Below are positions 9,160 to 21,628 of a stretch of 64,000 bases of DNA, in pieces. Both the position numbers and the translations under genes were made by a program. The notes under the pieces are model-generated. The model did not search any database. It was given only the letters and a program-made list of their open reading frames with translations, and was not told where the DNA came from. Every line of letters begins with the position of its first letter. Positions within the stretch are counted from its first letter, which is position 1. Origin of the DNA: Acidobacteriota bacterium (GTDB taxonomy: Bacteria > Acidobacteriota > Thermoanaerobaculia > Multivoradales > JAHZIX01); assembly GCA_034211275.1 (NCBI GenBank), contig JAXHTF010000007.1, positions 1 through 64,000 on the forward strand, given 5' to 3'.

Positions 9160-10494
9160 ATGAAAAAGCAATGGGTAGCGGCAGCGCTCGGTCTGGGAAT
9201 AGCTCTCCTGGGCACACATGTCGAGGCGGCGACGCTGGTGGTGCCGGATGATTTCGCCACGGTGCAGGCCGCCATCGATGCGGCGAACAGCGGCGACCGG
9301 GTGAGCGTTCGTCCAGGGATTTACTCCGGCCCCATCGATTTTCTCGGCAAGGATGTCGAGGTGGTGGCGACGGACGGTCCGGCAGTCACAGTGCTTCAAA
9401 TCAGCGGCGAAGGCCCCATCGTGACCATCGCCAGCGGCGAGACGCGGACGGCCTTGCTCGAAGGCTTCACTCTCACCGGCGCCATCGGCGAGGGCGACGG
9501 GGGCGGCCTGTACATCAACGCAGGCCCTACGATTCGCGGCAACATCATCCGCGACAACCAAGCCTGCATCGGAGCGGGCGCTCGGGTGGAAGGCTCCGGG
9601 TACCCCCGCTTCGAGGACAACCGCATCCTCGACAACGAGAATCTCTGCACCGGCCCGGGAGCCGGTGGAGCCGGCGTGCGGAGCTTCGGCGCAGTCGTGG
9701 AGATCGTGGGCAACGAGTTCCGCGGCAACCGCACCGGCGCAGGCTCCGAGGGGGCGGCGGTCAAGCTCAACATCGGCCAAGACTCGCTGATCGAGAAGAA
9801 TCTCTTCGTGGAGAATTTCGCCGACGGTGGCTCGGGGGGCGCACTCGCTCTGGTGAACTCGACCACTACCTTGATCACCCAGAACATCTTCGTCGGCAAT
9901 GAGGCGGTCTCCGGCGGCGCCCTGTACTGGACTGCGGGACCCGTACAGGCGACGATGACCAACAACACCCTGATCGACAATCGGGCTGGCAGCGGCTCGG
10001 CCTTCGCCATCGGGGGCCGGGTGGATCACACTCGCTGGGTCAACAACGTCCTGGCCGCAGGCTCAGGAACATCCCTGATCCATTGCGGCAGCGTGCTCCA
10101 AATTCTTCCCGAGCTGATCCACAACATCCTTCACGCGGAGGGCGCACCCATCGTGGCGGGGGACTGCGAGGAGCAGCCCAGCTCAACGGGAAACCTGATG
10201 GCACCGCCGATGCTGAGAAGCGACTTTTCTCCTCTACCTGCATCGCCGCTGGTGGACGCCGGCCTGGCCGACCCTCTCGGCGTCAGCGGTACCGATTTCT
10301 ACGGCCAGCCTCGGGTCGTTGACGGAGATCTGGACGGCACTCCGAGGATCGATATCGGTGCAGTGGAGCGGCAACCGGATAGCGTCGAGGTACCCGCGCT
10401 TGAGGTCTGGGGTCTCTTGGCGCTGGCGGCCGGCCTGGGCGCCCTGGGAGCCGCTCGCGCCAGGCGCCAGGCGGGCCTTTCCGGCAGAACCTGA
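9160..10494 (+). CDS. Secreted right-handed beta-helix protein with IPTL-CTERM-like tail
   Basis: 444 residues. A signal peptide (MKKQWVAAALGLGIALLG, cleaved after VEA) is followed by a pectate-lyase-type opening (VPDDFATVQAAIDAANSGDRV) and parallel beta-helix coils rich in Asn ladders (IRGNIIRDN, FEDNRILDN, IEKNLFVEN, ITQNIFVGN). The end has a VPALEVWG motif, a hydrophobic helix and an Arg cluster, matching the layout of IPTL-CTERM sorting tails that are trimmed by exosortase-like enzymes. Function could be glycan binding or cleavage; no catalytic residues can be fixed. A TTGAGGA site supports the start. Confidence 0.8.
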   Translation: MKKQWVAAALGLGIALLGTHVEAATLVVPDDFATVQAAIDAANSGDRVSVRPGIYSGPIDFLGKDVEVVATDGPAVTVLQISGEGPIVTIASGETRTALLEGFTLTGAIGEGDGGGLYINAGPTIRGNIIRDNQACIGAGARVEGSGYPRFEDNRILDNENLCTGPGAGGAGVRSFGAVVEIVGNEFRGNRTGAGSEGAAVKLNIGQDSLIEKNLFVENFADGGSGGALALVNSTTTLITQNIFVGNEAVSGGALYWTAGPVQATMTNNTLIDNRAGSGSAFAIGGRVDHTRWVNNVLAAGSGTSLIHCGSVLQILPELIHNILHAEGAPIVAGDCEEQPSSTGNLMAPPMLRSDFSPLPASPLVDAGLADPLGVSGTDFYGQPRVVDGDLDGTPRIDIGAVERQPDSVEVPALEVWGLLALAAGLGALGAARARRQAGLSGRT

Positions 10495-10546
10495 GGGCGG
10501 TGCACAGTCCGCCAAAAGAAGACCCATATGGTAATCTTTCGGCCAC

Positions 10547-11059
10547 ATGAAGATCTCGACGAAGGGTGAATACGGCATCCGCGCGATGCTATACCTAGCA
10601 GCTCATGCGCCGGATCAGCCGGTGACCAGCCATGAGATTGCTCGTCACCAAGGAATCCCGGAGCCGTACCTGCGGCAGATCCTGGCACTGCTGGCCAAGG
10701 ACGGCCTGGTGGTCTCCCACCGCGGCCCTCAAGGCGGCCACAGCCTGGGTCGAGGGGCAGGCGAGATCAATTTGCGGGACATCCTGCTGGTACTGGAAGG
10801 GCAGCTGACTTCTGTCGATCAGATCCTGGCCTTGCCGTGCACCATCGACGTGGGCACCGAGCACTGCGTTCTGCGCGAGGTCTTCCTCGACGTCAAACGG
10901 GCCGTGGAGGGGATTCTGGTGGGAACCTCTCTCGAGGACCTGGTGACCCGCCAGGAGGAGATCTTGGCCCGCGACATCTGCGTCCCCCAGGATCTACCGC
11001 CGGAGGGGGCGGGGGAAGAGGCGCAGGAAGAAGAACGACTGCCCATTCTCCGCGGCTGA
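10547..11059 (+). CDS. Rrf2-family transcriptional regulator
   Basis: 170 residues. The N-terminal winged helix is typical of Rrf2/IscR (MKISTKGEYGIRAMLYLA, then IPEPYLRQILALLAKDGLV and a SHRGPQGGHSLG wing). Possible iron-sulfur ligands are the cysteines in LPCTIDVGTEHC and the later DICVPQ, although spacing differs from IscR. The acidic C-terminal tail is longer than usual. It may respond to redox, iron-sulfur status or nitric oxide. The antiporter gene 114 bases downstream on the same strand is a possible target. Confidence 0.85.
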   Translation: MKISTKGEYGIRAMLYLAAHAPDQPVTSHEIARHQGIPEPYLRQILALLAKDGLVVSHRGPQGGHSLGRGAGEINLRDILLVLEGQLTSVDQILALPCTIDVGTEHCVLREVFLDVKRAVEGILVGTSLEDLVTRQEEILARDICVPQDLPPEGAGEEAQEEERLPILRG

Positions 11060-11173
11060 CCGGCACGAAGAGCTAGCAGCCCCCCAACCCCGAATCTTTA
11101 GAGCTTTCAGAGTTTCTGATCCCCGGGCCCAGGCCCTTCCGCTATCTGAGACAGGCAAGGACGCGACCATCCC

Positions 11174-13177
11174 ATGATTCTGCAAACCGTCGTCATCGCC
11201 ATTTCCTTGGGCATCCTGGCCCAGGCCGTGGCCTCGCGCCTCAAGCTGCCGGCGATCCTGCCGCTGCTGCTGCTGGGCATGCTCTGTGGCCCGTCCGGCC
11301 TGAGCTGGTTCTATCCGGGAGCCTTGGGAGACACCCTCGAGCCGCTGATCCACCTCGGGGTCGCCATCATCCTCTTCGAGGGCGGGCTATCCATCGACCT
11401 GGAGCGCCTGCGCAAGGTCGGCGGCGCGGTGCGCAATCTGCTGAGCTTCGGCGTTGCCATCACCGGCGGGCTGTCCGCCTGGCTGGCCCACTCTGTTGTC
11501 GGCATGCCGTGGCCGACGGCGATTCTTTTCGGAGCCATCGTCACCGTCACCGGTCCGACGGTCATCGCCCCCCTGCTGCGCCACACCATCGCTCCCCAGT
11601 CGGTGAAGACCATCCTGCACTCCGAGGGTCTGATCATCGACGCCATCGGAGCCCTGCTGGCGTACCTGGTGCTGCAGTGGATCGAGCTCCAGGGCATGGC
11701 CCCCTCGGGCATTGGCATCCAGGTGCTCAAGGTCACCGCCACCGGCTGCATCCTGGGCTTCGTCGGCGGCGCCGCCGGGCGGACGGTGGCCCGCAGCCGG
11801 CTCTTCGACGCCGAGCTCAGCAATCTGGTGATCCTGGCGCTGCTGATGATGGTGTACATGATCTCCGAAGGCCAGGCACACCAGAGCGGCATCCTGGCGG
11901 CGGTGGTCATGGGCTTTACTCTTTCCGCCGCCAAGGTCCCGGATCTCGGGCCACTGAAGGCATTCAAGGGTCAGCTCACCACGCTGCTGATCTCGGTTCT
12001 CTTCATCCTGCTCTCCGGTCAGCTGGATCTGGAAGAGATGATCAACCTCGGCGGCGCCGGCCTGCTGGTCACCGCCGGGCTGATCTTCCTGGTGCGGCCT
12101 GCTTCGGTCTTCCTGTCGGTGATGCCCTGGCAGCTGGGCCTCAAGGAACGAAGCTTCCTGGCCATGACCGCCCCCCGCGGTATCGTCGCCGCCGCCGTGG
12201 CCTCGTTGGCCGCCCGCCAGCTGGACGCCGCCAACATCGACGGCGGCTCACTGCTGGAAGGGTTGGTCTACATGGCCATCCTGGGCACCGGCGCCTGGGC
12301 GACGGTGATGTCCCTGGTGCTGCCGGTGGCCCTGGGCTACAAGCAGGACGCCTCCCGCCGGCGGGCGGTGGTGGTGGGAGCCAACCCGCTAGCCGAAACC
12401 ATCGCGGAGCTCATGCAGGAAACCGGGCGCACCACGGTGGTGGTGGACTCGGTTTCCTGGCGGCTGGAGCGCTTCCGGCGCAAGGAGATGGAGACCGTGC
12501 GGGGCGACGCCCGGGACGCCGGCACCTACGAGCAGGCCGGGGTCGAACGAGACTCCATCGTCATCGCCGCCACCACCAACGACGAGCTCAACCTGCTGGT
12601 GGCGGAGCTGGTACACCACGAATTCGGTATCGAGCACCCGGTGGTGGCTCTACAGCGGCCGCCGGACGAGCTGGGACGACGCTCCCGCGCCTGGTTGGAT
12701 CTGCTCGCCCTGCGGGATATCAAGGTCCCGGCGTGGATCCGGCGGCTGGAAAACGGCACCGCTGAGCGCATCGAGCTGCCCTATGAAGAGCAGCGGGTCG
12801 CGGCACTGGTGGAAGACTTGTTGGACGAGTTCCCCAATCAGGTTCTGCTCCTCGCCGGCTGGCGGGGGGACAACGTGATCTTCCGGGTGGACCTGAAGGA
12901 CGAACAGTCCATCGACCGCATCGCGCTGCTGGTCTCGGACGGTCCGGTGAAGGAGCGCCTCAAGGGGCTGCTGGCAGAGCTGGAGGAGGAGGCCGCAGCG
13001 GAGGAGCGAGCCGAGGCCGAGCAGGCCGAGGCCGCGGAGCCCAACGACCAGGAGCCCAACGACAAAGGCTCCGGCGAGGAGAGCTCCGGCAAGGAGAAGC
13101 CCTCCGGAACAGCGCAGGCCGAAGAGTCTTCGGAGGGGGCTTCGGAGGAAGAGCCGGAGCGGAAGGACGGCGCTTAG
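11174..13177 (+). CDS. Cation:proton antiporter (CPA1-type) with TrkA-N domain
   Basis: 667-residue inner-membrane exchanger of Na+ or K+ against protons. About 12 hydrophobic segments span residues 1-390, with the family core motifs VTVTGPTVIAPLLR and SEGLIIDAIGALLA (transport aspartate). Residues about 395-520 form a Rossmann TrkA-N domain (AVVVGANPLAETIAEL), followed by an RCK-C-like region. The last 75 residues are a low-complexity Glu/Ala/Ser tail. The nucleotide-binding domain suggests gating by NAD(H), as for TrkA. With trkAH and the betaine importers it fits an ion and osmotic homeostasis theme. Confidence 0.87.
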   Translation: MILQTVVIAISLGILAQAVASRLKLPAILPLLLLGMLCGPSGLSWFYPGALGDTLEPLIHLGVAIILFEGGLSIDLERLRKVGGAVRNLLSFGVAITGGLSAWLAHSVVGMPWPTAILFGAIVTVTGPTVIAPLLRHTIAPQSVKTILHSEGLIIDAIGALLAYLVLQWIELQGMAPSGIGIQVLKVTATGCILGFVGGAAGRTVARSRLFDAELSNLVILALLMMVYMISEGQAHQSGILAAVVMGFTLSAAKVPDLGPLKAFKGQLTTLLISVLFILLSGQLDLEEMINLGGAGLLVTAGLIFLVRPASVFLSVMPWQLGLKERSFLAMTAPRGIVAAAVASLAARQLDAANIDGGSLLEGLVYMAILGTGAWATVMSLVLPVALGYKQDASRRRAVVVGANPLAETIAELMQETGRTTVVVDSVSWRLERFRRKEMETVRGDARDAGTYEQAGVERDSIVIAATTNDELNLLVAELVHHEFGIEHPVVALQRPPDELGRRSRAWLDLLALRDIKVPAWIRRLENGTAERIELPYEEQRVAALVEDLLDEFPNQVLLLAGWRGDNVIFRVDLKDEQSIDRIALLVSDGPVKERLKGLLAELEEEAAAEERAEAEQAEAAEPNDQEPNDKGSGEESSGKEKPSGTAQAEESSEGASEEEPERKDGA

Positions 13178-13250
13178 TGAAGGCTGGCGACGGCCGGACC
13201 CGCTAAAGCTCTCCGTCAGGACTGGGCCTCTCCACCAAGAGAGGTCCCAA

Positions 13251-13293
13251 CAACAAAGACCGCGCTCGACGAGAAGTCGGCGCGGTCTTGTTG
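13251..13293. terminator. Bidirectional terminator between antiporter and atpC
   Basis: A 14-bp GC-rich stem pairs CAACAAAGACCGCGC with GCGCGGTCTTGTTG (one bulged A). It lies between two convergent genes, with T/A-rich stem bases giving short U runs on both strands. It could end both the antiporter transcript and the ATP synthase operon. Confidence 0.75.
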
Positions 13294-13321
13294 ATTCCGG
13301 CAGTGGGTGGGGCGGCGGGAG

Positions 13322-13723
13322 CTAGGAGGTCAACCTCAGCTGAGCGCGGGCGCTGCGCATGGCCTTCTCCCGCGCTTCCACATTGGCCGGATTGCCGCCG
13401 GGCATAGCCTGGGCGTTCTCCATCGCCACCCGCGCCTCGGCGCGGTCGAGCTCTTCCACAGGACAGCTCTGCTCGGTCAGCACGGTCAGGCGGTTCTCTA
13501 CCACCTGGGCAAAGCCACCGTCGACAAACCAGCGGCGAACCTCACCCCCAGCTTCGACGACCCGCAGCTCGCCGGCCCCCAGCTTGGTGAGCAGAGGGGC
13601 ATGGTTGGGGAGGATTCCCATCTCGCCGTCGAAGGCGGGGAAGACGACGTTCACCGAAGGCCCGTCGAAGACGGAGCCTTCCGGGGTCACGACGCTACAG
13701 TGAAGGGTCTTCGATTTGGTCAT
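13322..13723 (-). CDS. atpC: ATP synthase epsilon subunit
   Basis: 133 residues. The N-terminal beta-sandwich is typical of AtpC (HCSVVTPEGSVFDGPS, FPAFDGEMGILPNHAPLLTKLGAGEL), with a C-terminal helical hairpin of the usual size. It is the central-stalk subunit that couples and can inhibit F1. Last gene of the atp operon, ending just before the shared terminator. Confidence 0.95.
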   Translation of the reverse strand: MTKSKTLHCSVVTPEGSVFDGPSVNVVFPAFDGEMGILPNHAPLLTKLGAGELRVVEAGGEVRRWFVDGGFAQVVENRLTVLTEQSCPVEELDRAEARVAMENAQAMPGGNPANVEAREKAMRSARAQLRLTS

Positions 13724-13781
13724 GTCCGGGCCTCACTGCTCTCCACGAGCCCCCGCAAGGAGGGAGCGGAGAGATCGTGAC

Positions 13782-15263
<1,482 letters not shown>

Positions 15264-15299
15264 CTAGCTAGGGCAGCGAATTCGGGAACAACGCGCCGA

Positions 15300-16178
15300 T
15301 CAGGCCAGCGCGTTAGCGCCGCCGACGATGTCGAGCAACTCCAGGGTGATCTGGGTTTGGCGTGCCCGGTTGTACTGCCGCGTCAGGTTGCCGATCATTT
15401 CCTCGGCGGCCTCGGTGGCCGCCTTCATCGCCGCCATGCGAGCGAGCTGCTCGCTCACGGCCGCGTCGTTGAAGCTTTGGAACAGGCGCATGCGCACCGT
15501 CGCCGGGAGCAGCTCGTCGAGCAGCTCCTTGGCGGAGGGCTGCACCTCATAGTCCGCCCGGGGGCCGGTGGACTCCTCGTCGCCGGACACCAGATCCTGC
15601 GCCAAGGGCAGGAGCTGGAAAACCTCCGGCACCTGCCGGCCGGCGGAGTAGAAGCGCATGTAGGTGACGTAGACCGAGCCCACCTCGCCCTTGGTGAAGC
15701 GCTCCATGACGTCCTGCGCCAAAGGCTCCACCTGGTCGAAGCGAGGCTTGTCGTCGAAGTCGAAGAAGGTCTTCGCCATCTCCCGCTTCTGGAAGCGGAA
15801 GGCGCTGGCGCCCTTCTTGCCGACCATGTAGACCTCGGTCTCGACGCCGTTCTTGCGCTGCCCCCGAAGATGGGCGACGGCGGTGCGCAGCACGTTGGCG
15901 TTATAACCGCCGCACAGACCCCGGTTGCTGGTCAGCACCAGCATCAGGGACCGGTCCTCGCCGCCGTGACTCTCCATCAGCGGATGACGGACCTCGTCGG
16001 TGAGACTGGAGAGATCCGCCACCATCTCGGCGAGCTTGTCGGTGTAGGGCCGGCTGCGCATGGCGCGGTTCATCGCTGCCTGAAAACGGGCGGTGGCGAT
16101 GAGCTGCATGGTGCGCGTGATCTTCTTGATGTTGCGCACCGCCTTGCGGCGCTTGACGATGGCTCTGCGATTGGCCAT
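15300..16178 (-). CDS. atpG: ATP synthase gamma subunit
   Basis: 292 residues. The N-terminal coiled-coil helix (IVKRRKAVRNIKKITRTMQLIATARF) and the C-terminal helix (NLTRQYNRARQTQITLELLDIVGGANAL) carry the conserved rotor signatures. It is the rotating central shaft of F1. Starts 3 bases after the atpA stop. Confidence 0.96.
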   Translation of the reverse strand: MANRRAIVKRRKAVRNIKKITRTMQLIATARFQAAMNRAMRSRPYTDKLAEMVADLSSLTDEVRHPLMESHGGEDRSLMLVLTSNRGLCGGYNANVLRTAVAHLRGQRKNGVETEVYMVGKKGASAFRFQKREMAKTFFDFDDKPRFDQVEPLAQDVMERFTKGEVGSVYVTYMRFYSAGRQVPEVFQLLPLAQDLVSGDEESTGPRADYEVQPSAKELLDELLPATVRMRLFQSFNDAAVSEQLARMAAMKAATEAAEEMIGNLTRQYNRARQTQITLELLDIVGGANALA

Positions 16179-16181
16179 GGC

Positions 16182-17933
<1,752 letters not shown>

Positions 17934-17984
17934 GTCTTCACCTTCAACCTGCCGTCAACGTAGATATGCACCGTGGTCCCGGGA

Positions 17985-18578
17985 TCAGCTTTCCCCGTAG
18001 GAACCGGCTTGGATTTCTCGTGAGCCGCGGGCGAGCAGCGCCGCGCTCAGCCCCTGGAGGCGAGTGGCGACACTGGTGTCGATCTTGCGGTCGCCGATCT
18101 GCACCACCATGCCGCCCAGCAGCGCCTCGTCGACGCGCTCGAGGAAGCGGGCATCGCGACCGGTCTGGGCCTTGACCGCCGCGGAGAGTTCCCGACGCTG
18201 GGCGTCGGATAGCGCCACGGCGCTGGTCACCGACACCTCCACCCGCTGGCGCAAAGCGTCCAGCAGAGCGTCGTAGACCTCGGAGATGGCCGGCAGGATG
18301 CCGATCCGCCCCTTGCGGTTGAGCACCTGGAGGGAGTCCACCAGCAGATCGCTGGTGTGGCCCCGGAACAGTTTCTCCAGACTCTCCTGCCGCTGGTCCG
18401 GATCCACCAGGGGATCCTCCACGAAGGTGCGGAAATCTTCGTTCTCCCGCACCAGCGCAACCAGCTGCGTCAGCTCCTCGCCGAGGTCATCCGCCTCGCC
18501 GCGCTGCTCCGCCAGCTCGATCATGGCGCTGGCGTAGACCTTGGCTACCGCCAGGGTTTTGTCATTGAAGCTCGACAT
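17985..18578 (-). CDS. atpH: ATP synthase delta subunit
   Basis: About 197 residues from the ATG at 18578, which has a GGGAG site 9 bases upstream; a longer form from 18596 adds MREPEH. Delta/OSCP features are the N-terminal helical domain (AKVYASAMIELAEQ, FVEDPLVDPDQRQESLEKLF) and the C-terminal segment (LLGGMVVQIGDRKIDTSVATRL). It joins F1 to the b-subunit stator. Confidence 0.92.
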   Translation of the reverse strand: MSSFNDKTLAVAKVYASAMIELAEQRGEADDLGEELTQLVALVRENEDFRTFVEDPLVDPDQRQESLEKLFRGHTSDLLVDSLQVLNRKGRIGILPAISEVYDALLDALRQRVEVSVTSAVALSDAQRRELSAAVKAQTGRDARFLERVDEALLGGMVVQIGDRKIDTSVATRLQGLSAALLARGSREIQAGSYGES

Positions 18579-18644
18579 GTGCTCGGGCTCCCGCATCGAT
18601 GCCGAGAGGGCTCACCGCCAGGCGATGAGCCGCTCCCCGGCGCT

Positions 18645-19232
18645 TTAATTCTCTTCGATTCGCCCAATGGCCGAGATGGAATCGGCGATCAGACGCTCAT
18701 GGTCCTGCGGGTTGATCTCTCGCTCCAGGATGTTGGAGGCGACCTGTGTCGACAGCTCCGTAGCGTGGGCGTAGAGATCCTTGACCGCGGTCTCCTGGGC
18801 GATGGCGATTTCGCGACGGGCGCGCTCCAGGAGCTTGTCCGCCTCCGCCTTCGCTCGCTCTTCCTCGCGCAGGCGCAGGGCTTCGGCGTCACGCCGGGCC
18901 TCCGCCAACAGCTCTTCGGTCTCGGCGCGGGCGGCGGCCAGCTTGGCCTCGTAGTCGGCGAGACGCTGCTCCGCAGCTTCCCGCTGTTGCCGTGCCTGCT
19001 CCAGAGAGTCCCGAATGTAGTCCTCGCGGCTTTGCAGGCCACTGAGGATCGGGCCCCAGGCATACTTGCCCAGCACCCACAACAGCAGGACGAAGATCAC
19101 GAGGGTCCAGATGGCGTTGCCGATATTGCCGGAGAAAAGCCCCGGCGAGCTGCCGCCTTCGTGCTCCACCTCGGCGGCTAGCGCCGGCAAGGCCCAGCAG
19201 AGGGCGAAAGCGAACTGACTCAGCTTGCGCAT
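18645..19232 (-). CDS. atpF: ATP synthase b subunit
   Basis: 195 residues from the ATG at 19232; the longer open frame upstream is not convincing. A signal-like N-terminus (MRKLSQFAFALCWALPALAA) is followed by a single membrane helix (TLVIFVLLLWVLGKYAW) and a long charged coiled coil (residues about 70-190). It is the peripheral stator stalk. Only one b-type gene is present, so the stator is probably a homodimer. Confidence 0.93.
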   Translation of the reverse strand: MRKLSQFAFALCWALPALAAEVEHEGGSSPGLFSGNIGNAIWTLVIFVLLLWVLGKYAWGPILSGLQSREDYIRDSLEQARQQREAAEQRLADYEAKLAAARAETEELLAEARRDAEALRLREEERAKAEADKLLERARREIAIAQETAVKDLYAHATELSTQVASNILEREINPQDHERLIADSISAIGRIEEN

Positions 19233-19318
19233 AGTGTTCGACCCCTTCAATCCGTGACGATTTGAGGCGCTGGCGGGTGGGACCGGCACGCGGCCGGCCC
19301 TCCCCGCCGAGCGTCCGA

Positions 19319-19759
<441 letters not shown>

Positions 19760-19785
19760 CTACCTCCTCTTCAGCACCAGCTCCC

Positions 19786-20667
19786 TCAGTGGGCGTGGGC
19801 TCCGGCATGGTCGTCCCCATGATGGAAGACGATGGACATGCCGATGAAGAGGGCGGTCAGAAACGTAAAGATGAACGCCTGTAGAAAGGCGACGAAAATC
19901 TCCAGCAGATTGATGGCGATGCTCGCGAGCACCACCGGCACCGCGACGGCAAAACCGCCCACCGCGCCGGCCGCGCCGGCGCTGAGGATAAAGCCCACCA
20001 GCACCGCGAGCAGGATGTGCCCCGCCACCATGTTGGCGAAGAGACGCACCGCCAGGGCAAACGCTTTGGCGAATACGCCCATGATCTCGATAGGCACCAA
20101 GATGGGCGCGACGTAGAGCGGGCCGGGGCAGAAATGCTTGATGTATTCCATGCCTCCGAGACGGAAGCCGTTGATCACCATCATCAGCAGGGTGACGATG
20201 GCTAGGGCTGCCGTGACCCAGATATTTGCGGTGGCGGTGCCTCCGATGTGGACGCCGAAAATCGCCGGCGTCACCGAGCCCAGCGGGATCAATCCCAACA
20301 GGTTGACGGTGAGGATGAAGAAGAACAGCGTCCAGATGAACTTGATGAAGCGGTCCGTGTAGGGCCCCAGGTTGGGCTCCGCCACCTCTTTGCGAAGATA
20401 CGCGCAAATCGCCTCGATGAAGTTGGACGGGCCGGCGGGGACCAATCGGTCCACTTCCCCAGCGCCACGGCGGCGGCGCACGTAGAGGGGCAGCAGAACC
20501 GCCAGCAGCAGGCCGGCGACGATCATCATCACAATCTGGTCGCTGAGGACGGTAATCACCCCGTCGGGGGTGAGAATACCCAAGTCCGCGGGCACCTCCT
20601 TCAAGGGGTGCTGCACCACGTGGTCCAGAGGACTTCCCCCGGCGATTCTGGCCAAACCGAGCTGCAT
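19786..20667 (-). CDS. atpB: ATP synthase a subunit
   Basis: 293 residues with about six membrane helices. The essential arginine lies in FALAVRLFANMVAGH and the last helix has LEIFVAFLQAFIFTFLTALFIG. It forms the half-channels for proton flow next to the c-ring. The C-terminus is unusually His-rich (HHGDDHAGAHAH). Confidence 0.95.
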   Translation of the reverse strand: MQLGLARIAGGSPLDHVVQHPLKEVPADLGILTPDGVITVLSDQIVMMIVAGLLLAVLLPLYVRRRRGAGEVDRLVPAGPSNFIEAICAYLRKEVAEPNLGPYTDRFIKFIWTLFFFILTVNLLGLIPLGSVTPAIFGVHIGGTATANIWVTAALAIVTLLMMVINGFRLGGMEYIKHFCPGPLYVAPILVPIEIMGVFAKAFALAVRLFANMVAGHILLAVLVGFILSAGAAGAVGGFAVAVPVVLASIAINLLEIFVAFLQAFIFTFLTALFIGMSIVFHHGDDHAGAHAH

Positions 20668-20680
20668 GACTACTCCCGCT

Positions 20681-21103
20681 TTATCGCTCTGCTAAATCTT
20701 CGGTTGTCGTCTTGCCGGGAGCCAAACTCCCGAGCACGTATCTCGTATCTACCGCTAAGAGTACGAGATGGGCGATGGCGACCCACACCAACAATGGCGC
20801 GAGAGAAAACCAGCGAGTCAGGGCGATGGCGAGGCCCAGCAGCACCACCACCGCCAACCGCAGGCCCATGACCCCGAAAGCGACGAAAACCGGTGGCTGA
20901 GCGGTGTTGTCCCGCAAGGCCACCACGAGTCCGCCGCACAGGGAGGCGACGAGGGCGACTGCACCGCCGGCGAACATCGCCAGGACTCCCGCCGTCCCCG
21001 CAAGGCTCCGAGTGGGAAAGAAACCCACAGCGAGCAGCAGAGCGGTGACCGCGGCGGCTGTCAAGGCGAAGCTCCGAAAAGAGCTTGGTCTCACCGTGCT
21101 CAT
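20681..21103 (-). CDS. atpI: ATP synthase I-like membrane protein
   Basis: 140 residues with four hydrophobic segments, placed directly upstream of atpB with a 13-base gap. Size, topology and position fit AtpI, which assists c-ring assembly. Sequence identity of this family is low, so the call relies heavily on context. Confidence 0.75.
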   Translation of the reverse strand: MSTVRPSSFRSFALTAAAVTALLLAVGFFPTRSLAGTAGVLAMFAGGAVALVASLCGGLVVALRDNTAQPPVFVAFGVMGLRLAVVVLLGLAIALTRWFSLAPLLVWVAIAHLVLLAVDTRYVLGSLAPGKTTTEDLAER

Positions 21104-21113
21104 GACGTCGGGC

Positions 21114-21428
21114 TCATGAATCGCCTCCGTGAAGGCCCTTTCGCCCCGGACCCTGCGACTTCTCGTCCGCAGGTCCTTCTTTTTTCTCCGCCGCCCCCTT
21201 CGAGGAGACTCCGGAGCTCATGGAGCGATTGGCGGACAGTGCTTCGCGAATCATGTTGCGCATGCCCCCGATGATGCCGATGGCAGCACCGATGAGCACT
21301 CCCCAGGGACTGGAACCGAAGTGGTGATCGACCCAATAGCCGACGAGGGTCAGACCCGCCACCGCGGCCGCGAACTCAATTCCCAGCCCCGCAAACCGCA
21401 AGCCTTGATTCTTATCTCTGTCCGGCAT
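21114..21428 (-). CDS. atpZ: AtpZ/AtpI-family small membrane protein
   Basis: 104 residues from the ATG at 21428, which has GGAG 6 bases upstream; a longer frame to 21524 exists but has no such site. Two membrane hairpin segments (GIEFAAAVAGLTLVGYWVDHHFGSSPWG and LIGAAIGIIGGMRNMI) match the AtpZ family, proposed to work with AtpI as a Mg/Ca carrier or assembly factor. First gene of the atp operon. Confidence 0.8.
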   Translation of the reverse strand: MPDRDKNQGLRFAGLGIEFAAAVAGLTLVGYWVDHHFGSSPWGVLIGAAIGIIGGMRNMIREALSANRSMSSGVSSKGAAEKKEGPADEKSQGPGRKGLHGGDS

Positions 21429-21628
21429 GGACATCTCCGATGGAGCCACCCCGTCCGGCGGCGGGACCATCGAACCGGCGCGCACACCACGGACGGATTC
21501 CGCGCGCCCCGGCCGGAGGCGCAAAGTCTAGCAACCTCCGACAGAGCATTCAACCATCGCCCAAAGATCGTCGGTGACAGGCCGGTAAAACAAGCCCATC
21601 CAACAAGCTCGCGAGACCGGCCGACGAC

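Noticed and set aside
11174-13177. Missing Asn of the ND motif in the antiporter (SEGLIIDA) as a broken active site.
   Set aside because: The IIDAIGALLA form together with VTGPTVIAPLLR is, as far as I recall, normal for this antiporter subfamily.
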